This document shows, piece by piece, positions 1 to 6,070 of a stretch of DNA of 11,360 bases. Location of the stretch: NCBI GenBank assembly GCA_016297895.1, contig JAEDFS010000057.1:1-11360 (forward strand), given 5' to 3'. Made by a program: the position numbers and the translations under genes. The notes beneath the pieces are model-generated. The model was given only the letters and a program-made list of their open reading frames with translations. It searched no databases and had not been told where the DNA came from. The stretch comes from Marvinbryantia sp. GTDB taxonomy: Bacteria; Bacillota; Clostridia; Lachnospirales; Lachnospiraceae. Positions within the stretch are counted from its first letter, which is position 1. Each line of letters opens with the position of its first letter.

Positions 1-1
1 A

Positions 2-535
2 ACCAGTATTCTGAATCCTATCCAGCATATAAAATTGAATCAACAGCTAACCACAGTAACGGAAGAAATAGAAGAACTGAAATCCCGGAAAGAGCAGCTC
101 ATATTTCAGGCTGAATGTTCCTCAGATAAAGACATGACCAATCTTTCTAAGAAATATGACCAGATGAACAAGAATCTGGATATACTGGATTCTCAGGATA
201 CCACCCTCAAAGCAAAGCTCAAAAAAGATGCAGCGGCTTTCCGTGAGGAATCATTTCTTTCGGAACCAGGGCAATATCTTGAATTATTGGACACCCGAAT
301 CCAGATCCGTCCAGATTTCCGGGATAATCTGATTGCCCAACTCAAAGCAACTTTTGGTAAATATTATGACTATCACCGCCGTGACATTGCAGCCGAAGAG
401 GTAGACTATCTTAATGTGGAGGATCCTGATGTTTTCTCTCATCGGGCATGGGAACTTGAATATCAAAAGAAACAGGAAACGCGAAGAAATCAGCCTGTCC
501 GGTCTAAGAGAAAATCACATGATATGGAACTATAG
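2..535 (+). CDS. 3' end of a coiled-coil-rich protein, possibly a MobA/MobL-type relaxase (5' end outside window)
   Basis: The reading frame is open from the first bases of the window to a TAG at 533-535, so this is the C-terminal end of a longer gene. A TTG at 35 could be read as a start, but it has no ribosome binding site and lies inside continuous coding sequence. The visible ~178 residues start with a heptad-like, Lys/Glu-rich coiled coil (TVTEEIEELKSRKEQL and following). A more globular stretch rich in Tyr, Asp and Arg follows (FGKYYDYHRRD), then a basic tail (RRNQPVRSKRKS). No catalytic motif is visible, because the N-terminal domain is missing. The layout resembles the C-terminal region of MobA/MobL relaxases from clostridial mobilizable elements, and the neighbouring abiF and truncated subtilase fit a mobile element. 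This naming is from memory of the family and is tentative. Confidence 0.5.
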   Translation, partial: TSILNPIQHIKLNQQLTTVTEEIEELKSRKEQLIFQAECSSDKDMTNLSKKYDQMNKNLDILDSQDTTLKAKLKKDAAAFREESFLSEPGQYLELLDTRIQIRPDFRDNLIAQLKATFGKYYDYHRRDIAAEEVDYLNVEDPDVFSHRAWELEYQKKQETRRNQPVRSKRKSHDMEL

Positions 536-561
536 TTCTCATAAAAAGGACTATAACTTAA

Positions 562-609
562 AGGACTGTTGCTCCATAGATGATACATTTTCTATCAAAC
601 AACAGTCCT
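562..609. terminator. Hairpin between convergent genes, possible weak bidirectional terminator
   Basis: A perfect 10-bp inverted repeat, AGGACTGTTG at 562-571 and CAACAGTCCT at 600-609, encloses a 28-nt loop that holds a second 5-bp stem (ATAGA at 576-580, TCTAT at 591-595). It lies between the stop of the plus-strand gene (535) and the stop of the minus-strand abiF (618), where a shared terminator is expected. The tails are A/T-rich on both sides but lack a long uninterrupted T run, so the termination role is inferred from position. Confidence 0.5.
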
Positions 610-617
610 GTAAAAAT

Positions 618-1559
618 TTAATACATATCTGATTTTGTATATTTCTTGATTCTCCCAATCCGTTCCCAGTTCTCTGGGAATCCCATTTTCTCAAGTATTT
701 CTTTATGTATCGGATGCTTTTTGAAGCATACTTTTAAATCATGAAAGAAAACACGGAAATCTTCATCTGATAATAATAATTTTAAAATAATAACCTGTGC
801 ATAGAGATCATTCTTACCATATTTGTAACGACCTTTTTCTTTAGGAATCAATAAGCGTTCATAAATATTTCTATCCAGCAATGCATCTTTTGTACGAAAA
901 TCAAACAGACGATCATTATGAGCACAAACATTTCTGAACTTTGTCATAACCGCCAGCATTTTACCCATCTCATTTACTTTCAGAGGACCAAAGTCCTGGC
1001 AGACTTTAATCTGTATACGACCTTTCTGACTGGCATATATTTTTGATAACTGTCCAATCGTAAGAACGTTCATTAACACCCACAATGGAACATATTGGTA
1101 TGTAGTCATATAATGCCGAATATAAACATAATCGCTGTCATATCGTAACTGCCCAGACATAATCTTTACCATTTTATTTATGACATTTTTCTTCTTGCCA
1201 GTATAATCATAATTGTTCACGCTCAGATAGTCTGACTGCAAATCTCCATATTCTTTGCAAAAATGATATGATAACGATGATTTTATATTTCGTTCTGCCA
1301 TTAGTATGTATTTGAGAAAAATATTTCTTAATTCATTATCAAAGCTATACAACTCATATATATCTTCAAACGTTGTTCCCTTCTGGAACTGATCATTGAT
1401 CGACTGCTTAAAGACTTCTTTATATCCGTTAATCAGTGGAAAATACCCGATTTTAAGCAATATCTTTTTTGCATATTCTTTGTCAGAAATCATCAGACCT
1501 TTCTTTTCTTCCAGAAAAGTAATCTGTTCATCATATGTTAGAAATTGCTTTTTCTCCAA
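618..1559 (-). CDS. abiF: AbiF/AbiD-like abortive infection protein (Abi_2 family, HEPN ribonuclease fold)
   Basis: A 313-residue protein of the Abi_2 family, whose members include lactococcal AbiD and AbiF phage-exclusion proteins. The N-terminus (FLTYDEQITFLEEKKGLMI) and the IGYFPLINGY stretch are typical of the family. The sequence FRNVCAHNDRL carries the HEPN-type R-x4-H motif (R209 and H214), expected to form a composite RNase active site on dimerisation. Length matches the family (~300). Start choice: two GTG codons at 1569-1571 and 1566-1568 are in frame, but the only good ribosome binding site, AGGTGG at 1568-1573, sits 8 nt before TTG 1559, so TTG is preferred; 1571 is the alternative. 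Codons are visibly more A/T-rich than in the genes to the right, consistent with horizontal acquisition. A structured RNA with its own promoter lies immediately upstream on the same strand. The family call is firm; activity and phage specificity are inferred. Confidence 0.88.
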   Translation of the reverse strand: MEKKQFLTYDEQITFLEEKKGLMISDKEYAKKILLKIGYFPLINGYKEVFKQSINDQFQKGTTFEDIYELYSFDNELRNIFLKYILMAERNIKSSLSYHFCKEYGDLQSDYLSVNNYDYTGKKKNVINKMVKIMSGQLRYDSDYVYIRHYMTTYQYVPLWVLMNVLTIGQLSKIYASQKGRIQIKVCQDFGPLKVNEMGKMLAVMTKFRNVCAHNDRLFDFRTKDALLDRNIYERLLIPKEKGRYKYGKNDLYAQVIILKLLLSDEDFRVFFHDLKVCFKKHPIHKEILEKMGFPENWERIGRIKKYTKSDMY

Positions 1560-1603
1560 GTCTTCCACCACCTTTCATTAATTCTGCAAATTTATTTCCA
1601 TAA

Positions 1604-1671
1604 ATAACGAAAGGCTCCCGCAGGAGCCTTCCGGACTATGGGCTTCTCAAGTTTCCATAGTGCGATCACTG
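1604..1671 (-). ncRNA. Structured ncRNA upstream of abiF, candidate RNA antitoxin (abiF-RNA-like)
   Basis: Read on the minus strand, a transcript starting near 1671 would contain two successive hairpins. The first is a perfect 7-bp stem, ACTATGG/CCATAGT (plus-strand arms 1635-1641 and 1655-1661), with a 13-nt loop that can form a small inner CTT/AAG stem. The second is an 8-bp GC-rich stem (AAGGCTCC at 1611-1618, GGAGCCTT at 1623-1630) followed by a T-rich stretch, which has the form of an intrinsic terminator. An alternative AGTG/CACT pairing (1659-1670) competes with the first stem. No ORF fits in it. It lies about 45 nt upstream of the abiF start and is preceded by a near-consensus promoter. 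A conserved 'abiF RNA' motif next to Abi_2 genes has been reported, as I recall; I cannot confirm a covariance-model match here. Confidence 0.7.
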
Positions 1672-1718
1672 GATATATCATAGCCTTTCCAAACAAGTTT
1701 GTCAAGGTGAATATATCC
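1671..1718. repeat. Inverted repeat flanking the ncRNA/abiF promoter, possible operator
   Basis: GGATATAT at 1671-1678 and ATATATCC at 1711-1718 are perfect 8-base inverted repeats. One arm overlaps the -10 box and start site; the other lies just upstream of the -35 box. The divergent gene encodes a ribbon-helix-helix DNA-binding protein, so autoregulation or cross-regulation is conceivable. Eight A/T-rich bases could also pair by chance. Confidence 0.35.
1677..1705 (-). promoter_or_regulatory. Strong sigma-A promoter for the abiF-linked ncRNA
   Basis: On the minus strand, a perfect TTGACA -35 box (1700-1705) and a TATGAT -10 box (1677-1682) are separated by exactly 17 nt, placing the transcription start near 1670-1671, at the 5' edge of the two-hairpin RNA. 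Read-through of the terminator hairpin at 1611-1630 would also transcribe abiF; no second promoter is obvious between that hairpin and abiF. This is the closest match to the sigma-A consensus in the window. Confidence 0.82.
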
Positions 1719-1770
1719 TTTTTAGTTTATGTGAATCTATATCAAATAATGCATCTGTTTTCGGTTAAGA

Positions 1771-1799
1771 TTGCCCATCCCAAAGATGTATGGTAGAAT
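1771..1799 (+). promoter_or_regulatory. Sigma-A-like promoter for the small RHH gene
   Basis: TTGCCC (1771-1776) and TAGAAT (1794-1799) are separated by 17 nt and lie about 30 nt upstream of the ATG at 1830. The -10 box matches consensus at 5 of 6 positions and the -35 box at 4 of 6. It is divergent from the abiF-ncRNA promoter. Confidence 0.6.
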
Positions 1800-1829
1800 A
1801 AGGCTATTATATTAAACCGGAGGTGCCAC

Positions 1830-2000
1830 ATGGCTATCAGTTCCAACAATGTCCAAGTCTATACTACTCTCTCCAAAGAACTTGTCGCTGAGATTGATAA
1901 AGATGCGAAAGAAAACTTCCGTACACGTTCTCAGCAGATCAACATGATTCTGACAGAGTATTATAAGACTAAAATTACAACCAATGATGAAAAAAAGTAA
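1830..2000 (+). CDS. Small ribbon-helix-helix (Arc/CopG-like) DNA-binding protein
   Basis: A 56-residue ORF with a clear ribbon-helix-helix pattern: a short beta strand (NNVQVYTTLS, residues 6-15), helix A (KELVAEIDKDAKEN, 16-29) and helix B (RSQQINMILTEYYK, 33-46) with the usual Arg-Ser-Gln helix N-cap, then a polar Lys/Glu tail. Such proteins bind DNA as dimers and act as autorepressors, antitoxins or relaxosome accessory factors. The ATG follows GGAGG (1819-1823) at 6-nt spacing, with a good promoter upstream and a terminator directly after the stop, so it forms a monocistronic unit. It is transcribed away from the abiF/ncRNA unit. It may regulate that unit or belong to the mobile element; which is not resolved. 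The fold assignment is fairly secure, the role is not. Confidence 0.75.
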   Translation: MAISSNNVQVYTTLSKELVAEIDKDAKENFRTRSQQINMILTEYYKTKITTNDEKK

Positions 2001-2045
2001 AACACTGAATGTCCGCAAATGCAGGAAACATCAGTGTTTTCTTTA
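1999..2045 (+). terminator. Rho-independent terminator of the RHH gene
   Basis: AAAACACTGA (1999-2008) pairs perfectly with TCAGTGTTTT (2031-2040). The pairing can be extended inward (ATGT/ACAT) with a bulged A. The stem overlaps the RHH stop codon and is followed by a T-rich tail (CTTTATTCTT). It is also next to the point where the truncated subtilase loses homology, so it may be close to the end of the acquired element. Confidence 0.8.
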
Positions 2046-2053
2046 TTCTTCCC

Positions 2054-2923
2054 CTAATTACAAGGCTCATGCGATCCGTACACGCTTCCAAAGCTTAAGT
2101 TCACCACCACCGGAAGCCCATATTCTTCCGCTTTCTTATAGACATAATCTATGGCCTGCATCAATTCCGTTGTCTTCGGAAAAGAATCCGGCTTTGGATT
2201 TCCCAGTTTCACCACCAGGATGTCCGCCAGAGGAGCTACCCCGTGATTCGGTCCAATGGCTGCACTGCGTCCGGATACCGGAAGAGATGCCCTTCCGTTC
2301 CCCGCTGCGATTCCAAGCACTTCTGTTCCGTGGCCACTGATATCCTTTGTTGGAAGGGGATTTCCCGAGGTCAGAGCCCGGTCAATTTCCTCCTTCGTAT
2401 ACTCTGTACCCAAAATGTACCCTTTCGGCGGATTTCCAGGCACCGTCTGATCCCAGATGGCAAGGATCCTGCTGCTTCCATCGGGATTACGAAAATCCTG
2501 ATGAGCGTAGTCGACGCCTGAATCTATGACCGATACAAGAATGTCGTTTCCATACAGCGGTTCTCCCACCCCCTGAATGGGAATATCAAGCTGCAGAGAA
2601 TCTATGCAGGAGGCTGTTCTTCCCTGCATCACAGAGAAAAACAGCCTCTTTGGTTTTTCTACATATTCAATTTCCGGTAATGCGGCAAAATCAGAAATCA
2701 GGGATTCCCGTATGGTTACAATGGCATATCCGTTTGTCAGTTCCACGATCCGGATTCCTTCTCTTTCCGGACTTTTGATATTTCCCGAATACTTTACAAT
2801 AAGATCCCAGGTTCTGTCCTGTCTGTCATATCCTACATCCAGCTCCAGAGATTTTTCCCGTTCTGTCTCATCTGCATCCAATGCCAGATTCAGCAGATTC
2901 TCTATTTTCTGATCGGTTGCCAT
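2054..2923 (-). pseudogene. Csp-like S8 family subtilase, 3'-truncated (no catalytic Ser region)
   Basis: The 289-residue product matches the N-terminal half of the large Lachnospiraceae S8 peptidases (about 550-600 residues). It has a family-typical N-terminal region (LLNLALDADETEREKSLELD), the catalytic Asp motif VIDSGVD (D134) and the catalytic His motif SGHGTEVLGIAAG (H198). It then breaks off at NLSFGSVYGSHE and runs into three unrelated residues and a TAG. The later Asn oxyanion and GTS(Ser) blocks are absent, so it cannot form a catalytic triad. The start ATG at 2923 is preceded by AAGGAAGG at a workable distance, so the 5' end is intact. The abrupt loss of homology near 2065, next to the terminator of an unrelated gene, points to insertion of an element or a deletion. 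The rest of the gene may lie to the left of the window. Confidence 0.8.
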
Positions 2924-3163
2924 GCCTTTTCCTTCCTTCTGAATTCTGTCCGTTTCCGGATATCTTTCATACTCTTTACAGCCTATGCCGGAATGCCCTA
3001 GTTTTTGACCATCACACAGAGTTAAATCACCATGAGACTATTCTATTGCAGGATTTTATTCCGGAAACATCAAATCTTACCCAATCTTTACACTCCGCTG
3101 GTAACAGATTTTACAATACCGGATTATAGTAAAATGAATTAGATACGCGGGAGAAAAGATGTT
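2924..3163. other. Divergent intergenic region between two decayed genes
   Basis: This separates the starts of the minus-strand subtilase and the plus-strand EAL gene, so it must have carried both promoters. A/T-rich -10-like hexamers are present (TATAGT and TAAAAT near 3126-3136 on plus), but I find no -35 partner at good spacing and no hairpin of note. Confidence 0.4.
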
Positions 3164-3501
3164 ATGGGTAAAAACAATCAAATACCCCGCTGCAAGCAAC
3201 GGGGTATCAAGCTTGTAGCGCTGCAGAGCAGCGGGGTATTTGACCCTCGCGGCAGTCGCCAAATATCCGCACAAGTGCGGCTACTTGGCTCGTTGCTCGC
3301 GGGAATAAATCTGTCAACAGAGAACAACTGAATAAAATTATCGAAGAGAAAAAAATCTATCCGGTCTATCAACCGATTGTTTCATTAAAAACAGGAGAAA
3401 TTATGGGCTATGAAGCACTTTCCAGAATCAGCCTTGAGCCATGTGATTTTAATGTGGAAGAAATGTTTTCCTATGCGGAAGAATTCTCTTTCGCCCTCTA
3501 A
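3164..3501 (+). pseudogene. 5' remnant of an EAL-CBS-GGDEF cyclic-di-GMP protein (EAL N-terminus)
   Basis: The likely original start is ATG 3164 (GGAG at 3150-3153). After about five codons (MGKNNQ) the 126-bp repeat intervenes. The EAL frame resumes near 3313: VNREQLNKIIEEKKIYPVYQ, then PIVSLKTGEIMGYEALSRIS. This contains the YQPIVSL and GYEALSR hallmarks of phosphodiesterase EAL domains (the motif itself is EAL within YEAL). The fragment covers only the first ~60 residues of an EAL domain of ~240. It leaves the family sequence near 3485 and meets a stop at 3499-3501. The metal-binding and catalytic residues further into the EAL domain are deleted. It belongs with the CBS-GGDEF fragment just downstream, which is in another frame. 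The gene is certainly inactive as a phosphodiesterase. Confidence 0.78.
3181..3306. repeat. Hairpin-rich interspersed repeat (REP/MITE-like)
   Basis: A GC-rich palindromic block of about 126 bp in A/T-rich surroundings. ATACCCCG (3182-3189) pairs locally with CGGGGTAT (3200-3207). Alternatively AATACCCCGCTGC (3181-3193) pairs perfectly over 13 bp with GCAGCGGGGTATT (3228-3240). CGCTGC/GCAGCG forms a 6-bp hairpin at 3219-3233, and CCGCA/TGCGG forms another at 3267-3280 inside a longer imperfect stem running from about 3244 to 3303. It sits a few codons after the original start of the EAL gene and shifts its frame. I recall near-identical repeats dispersed through Lachnospiraceae genomes, often read as short basic 'proteins'. 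No transposase is present, so any mobility would be in trans. Confidence 0.7.
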
Positions 3502-4291
3502 TCCTCCTTCTTTTTTCGGTACGATCGGAAACATCTGTCAAAAATGCGGAACTACCTCTTCGGATACCAAAGCACTTGCCGTATTCGAATACTTCCAGCA
3601 GCATCCGGAAATATCGGAACTCTGTGTAACGGATAAAAATCAGAAGGTCTGCGGACTTTTAACAAAATCCTATGTGGATAACTGTTTTGGTGGCATGTAC
3701 GGCTTTTCTTTGTACAGCCGTTTCACTGTTGCCGAACTGCTCAATAAAGATTATCTGGAGGTGGATTACAGACTTCCCATTGAGATGGTTGCACGTCTTG
3801 CCTTAATCAGACCCAAGCATATGCTTTATGATGCCATTATCGTTTCTGATGCAGGAACCTATATCGGAATTGTTACCGTAAAAGATTTGCTGGAAGCCTC
3901 TGTTTCCATTCAGGTAGAACGAGCCTTAAACACCAATCCTCTCACACATCTTCCCGGAAATATGCAGATTGAGCATCAGATATCGCAGAAACTTTTCTCC
4001 AAAGATATGTTTTCCATCCTCTATCTGGATCTGGATAATTTCAAATCCTATAACGATGCGTATGGATTTGAAAACGGCGACCTGATGATTAAGGCAATGG
4101 CAAAATGCATGGAAGCAGCATGCCGAAATCAGGAATTCATCGGTCACATCGGCGGAGATGATTTTGTCATCATTTCAGATAGCTACAATCTGGAAGAGGT
4201 TTTTAACCGGGTAGTCGAAAGCTTCCATCTCTCTCTGGAAAATCTGTATTCTGAGGAAGATTATCAAAACGGTTATATCCCGTTTCCGTAA
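3410..4291 (+). pseudogene. 3' remnant of the same gene: CBS pair plus GGDEF domain, C-terminally truncated
   Basis: The frame is open from 3410, but the first ~32 residues lie in the wrong frame of the EAL fragment; family-like sequence starts at SFFGTIGNICQKCG (residue ~34). Residues ~45-165 form a CBS-like sensory module (ISELCVTDKNQKVCGLL; DAIIVSDAGTYIGIVTVKDL). Residues ~175-290 are a GGDEF domain with the LYLDLDNFKSYNDAYGF substrate-binding segment and a GGDDF signature at 248-252, a variant of GGDEF that is common in this EAL-CBS-GGDEF family. The sequence ends abruptly after EEDYQNGYI with three stray residues and a TAA, about 40-50 residues short of the family C-terminus. A short open ORF persists, but loss of the upstream EAL, the native start and the C-terminus makes this a decayed gene. 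Any residual diguanylate cyclase activity is doubtful. Confidence 0.78.
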
Positions 4292-4343
4292 AAGTAGGAG
4301 CTGTTGCCATCTTTTCCATTTTTGTTTTCCGTATTCCGATTGC

Positions 4344-4979
4344 TTATGCAACCAGTTCTTTTGCTCTCTGTGCACAGGATGCAGCATCTTCTGTGTAAGC
4401 ATCTGCACCGATCTCATCTGCGAATGCCTGAGTGATCGGAGCTCCTCCTACCATAACCTTGATGTCAGAGCGGAAAGGTGCACTGTTCAGAAGAGCAACG
4501 GTATCTTTCATGGACGGCATCGTTGTGGTCAGAAGTGAGGAACAGCAAACGATCTTGGTATCCGGATTTGCTTCTACCATTTCTACAAATTTTTCCTTCG
4601 GAACGTCTACGCCAAGGTCAATCACCTCAAAACCTGCGGATTCCAGCATCATGGCTACCAGATTCTTTCCGATATCATGAAGGTCACCTGCCACGGTCCC
4701 GATAATCACTTTTCCGGCTGCGCCTGCAGCTCCGGTTGCAAGATGGGGTTTTAAAGCCTCAACACCTTTTTTCATAGCTCTTGCTGCTACCAGCATTTCC
4801 GGTACGAAGATCTCTCCTAATTTGAATTTTGCTCCTATCTCATCCATAGCAGCGATCATACCCTTGTTCAGTATGTCTGCGGGATCACATCCTGCATCCA
4901 GTGCTTCCTGAACTGCTCCGGCTATCACCTTTGCCTTTCCCTTTGATACAAGATCATATACTTCCTGAATTCCTGCCAT
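4344..4979 (-). CDS. Corrinoid (B12-binding) methyl-carrier protein, MtbC/MtaC/MtvC family
   Basis: A 211-residue two-domain corrinoid protein. Residues 1-85 are the helical cap (B12-binding_2-like: MIAAMDEIGAKFKLGEIFVPEML). Residues ~90-211 are the Rossmann-like B12 domain with the diagnostic D-x-H-x-x-G motif GDLHDIGKN; H101 is the lower axial cobalt ligand. SSLLTTTM and the VGGAPIT/GADAY motifs line the cobalamin tail pocket. Role: the Co(I) corrinoid accepts a methyl group from a substrate-specific methyltransferase and passes it to tetrahydrofolate via the upstream methyltransferase. Start: an ATG six codons upstream (4997) is in frame, but AAGGAG (inside those codons) lies 8 nt before ATG 4979, which is therefore preferred. 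It is the last gene of the corrinoid locus, 45 nt after the MtrH-like gene. The substrate cannot be read from the carrier. Confidence 0.9.
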   Translation of the reverse strand: MAGIQEVYDLVSKGKAKVIAGAVQEALDAGCDPADILNKGMIAAMDEIGAKFKLGEIFVPEMLVAARAMKKGVEALKPHLATGAAGAAGKVIIGTVAGDLHDIGKNLVAMMLESAGFEVIDLGVDVPKEKFVEMVEANPDTKIVCCSSLLTTTMPSMKDTVALLNSAPFRSDIKVMVGGAPITQAFADEIGADAYTEDAASCAQRAKELVA

Positions 4980-5024
4980 TTTTGTTTTCTCCTTCATATC
5001 TGCATTTTGTTTATTGATTGTTTT

Positions 5025-5828
5025 TTATTTTTTTGGTCCGAAGATTCCTTCCCGATATGCACTGATGTATTCCATACAATAATCATCCAGACCAAGCAGA
5101 GCTTCTGTCGCATAGATCACGCCCATCATATCTCTGTTTGTCGGATCCAGTATCGCACTGTCCATACCTGCATTCATAGCCAGTACCGTGAATCCCAGGT
5201 TCACCATTTTACGAACCGGAAGATTAAAGGAAATGTTACTGACTGCTGCTGTAATGTGAATGCTCGGGTACTGCTTGCGGATCGTGCTGATCACTTCCAC
5301 ATTCATGGCAATTCCGTCTTCCGAAGTGCACAGCATCTCTACCAGCGGGTCGATGTGCATACGGCTTGGTCTGATGCCGTACTCTTTTGCTTTTGTCATA
5401 ATGTAATCGAATACTTTCAGACGGTCAGCCGCACATTTGGGGATACCCGTATCATCTGAAAGAAGACAGATCACTTCCCATTTGGTATCTGCGATCAGCG
5501 GAAACAGCTTGTCGATCTTGCCGCCCTCTCCTGATACAGAGTTTATAAGGCCCGGACGCTTGCAGTAAGGAAAGACCTCTGCGATCACATCTGCACTGGG
5601 GCTGTCTACTGCGATCGGAAGATCACTGACTTCCTGAATACAGTCGATCATCCATTTCAGGGTTTCTACTTCTTCACTTTCCGGAACGGAAGCACAGCAA
5701 TCGATATAAGTTGCCCCGGCTTCTGTCTGGATTCTGGCGCGCTGTTTGATAAATTCCGCATCACGATTGGCAATTGCTTCTGCCACCGCCGGAATTGATC
5801 CATTGATTTTTTCACCGATAATAATCAT
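5025..5828 (-). CDS. Methyltetrahydrofolate:corrinoid methyltransferase (AcsE/MtrH/MtvA-like, pterin-binding TIM barrel)
   Basis: 267 residues, the usual length for MeTr/AcsE-type enzymes. Residues that bind the pterin in acetogen MeTr are visible at nearly the same numbers: D75 (AVDSPS), N96 (LINSVSGEGG), D160 (MHIDPLV) and N198 (VSNISFNLP). Reaction: transfer of the methyl group between N5 of tetrahydrofolate and the Co(I) of the partner corrinoid protein. In a methyl-consuming pathway it works towards methyl-THF. The ATG at 5828 follows AGGAGGG at 8-nt spacing. It is 45 nt upstream of the corrinoid-protein gene, so the two are probably co-transcribed from an extended -10 promoter near 5907-5915 and/or by read-through from the activase promoter. 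The enzyme class is secure; the physiological direction is inferred. Confidence 0.88.
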   Translation of the reverse strand: MIIIGEKINGSIPAVAEAIANRDAEFIKQRARIQTEAGATYIDCCASVPESEEVETLKWMIDCIQEVSDLPIAVDSPSADVIAEVFPYCKRPGLINSVSGEGGKIDKLFPLIADTKWEVICLLSDDTGIPKCAADRLKVFDYIMTKAKEYGIRPSRMHIDPLVEMLCTSEDGIAMNVEVISTIRKQYPSIHITAAVSNISFNLPVRKMVNLGFTVLAMNAGMDSAILDPTNRDMMGVIYATEALLGLDDYCMEYISAYREGIFGPKK

Positions 5829-6070
5829 GTTCCTGTCCCTCCTACATTATTGATTCTCTACATTTTTCGCCGACAGTCTTTTTTTCTGTCCATTTTGCTA
5901 TAACCAAGTATAACACAATCCTTTCCCCAACTCTATCACCAGAATTATTGATTTTAAGTCCTTCTTTCCTACAAAATGCAGGAATGGTTCTTCCATGAAA
6001 CTGAGCGCCCGCATGATCTCCCCTATATCTTTGAGCAGTCAACCAAAAAGCTTCCCGCATACATGATCTG
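5829..6070. other. 242-bp gap inside the corrinoid locus
   Basis: No established gene is seen between the DUF2284 stop and the methyltransferase start. The gap contains the extended -10 promoter near 5907. On the minus strand a 38-codon ORF runs from ATG 6014 to TAG 5898 (starting MRALSFMEEPFLHF), with a ribosome binding site too close (GGGGAG, 3 nt). It could be a short real gene, a remnant of a lost gene or chance. Confidence 0.35.
5907..5915 (-). promoter_or_regulatory. Extended -10 promoter for the methyltransferase/corrinoid gene pair
   Basis: On the minus strand the motif TGTTATACT gives a TG extension plus a -10 box matching 5 of 6 consensus positions (TATACT, plus-strand AGTATA at 5907-5912). 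There is no good -35 box, as is usual for extended -10 promoters. The start would be near 5900, giving a leader of about 70 nt before ATG 5828. Confidence 0.45.

Noticed and set aside
35..37. TTG as the start of the left-edge gene
   Set aside because: No ribosome binding site is present and the coding frame continues upstream to the window edge in the same coiled-coil style.
284..632. Short ORFs opposite to or overlapping the left-edge gene (284-466 minus, 414-632 plus)
   Set aside because: They are shadows of the real frame, without ribosome binding sites or recognisable content.
1569..1571. GTG as abiF start
   Set aside because: The only plausible Shine-Dalgarno sequence (AGGTGG) overlaps this codon; TTG 1559 has it at 8-nt spacing. 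It remains an alternative.
1984..2912. Several plus-strand ORFs opposite the subtilase
   Set aside because: They are antisense to a frame with clear subtilase Asp and His motifs; none has a recognisable domain.
3164..3331. 55-codon ORF running through the hairpin repeat
   Set aside because: The amino-acid sequence is just a translation of the palindromic repeat, of a kind commonly mis-annotated as small proteins; treated as repeat content.
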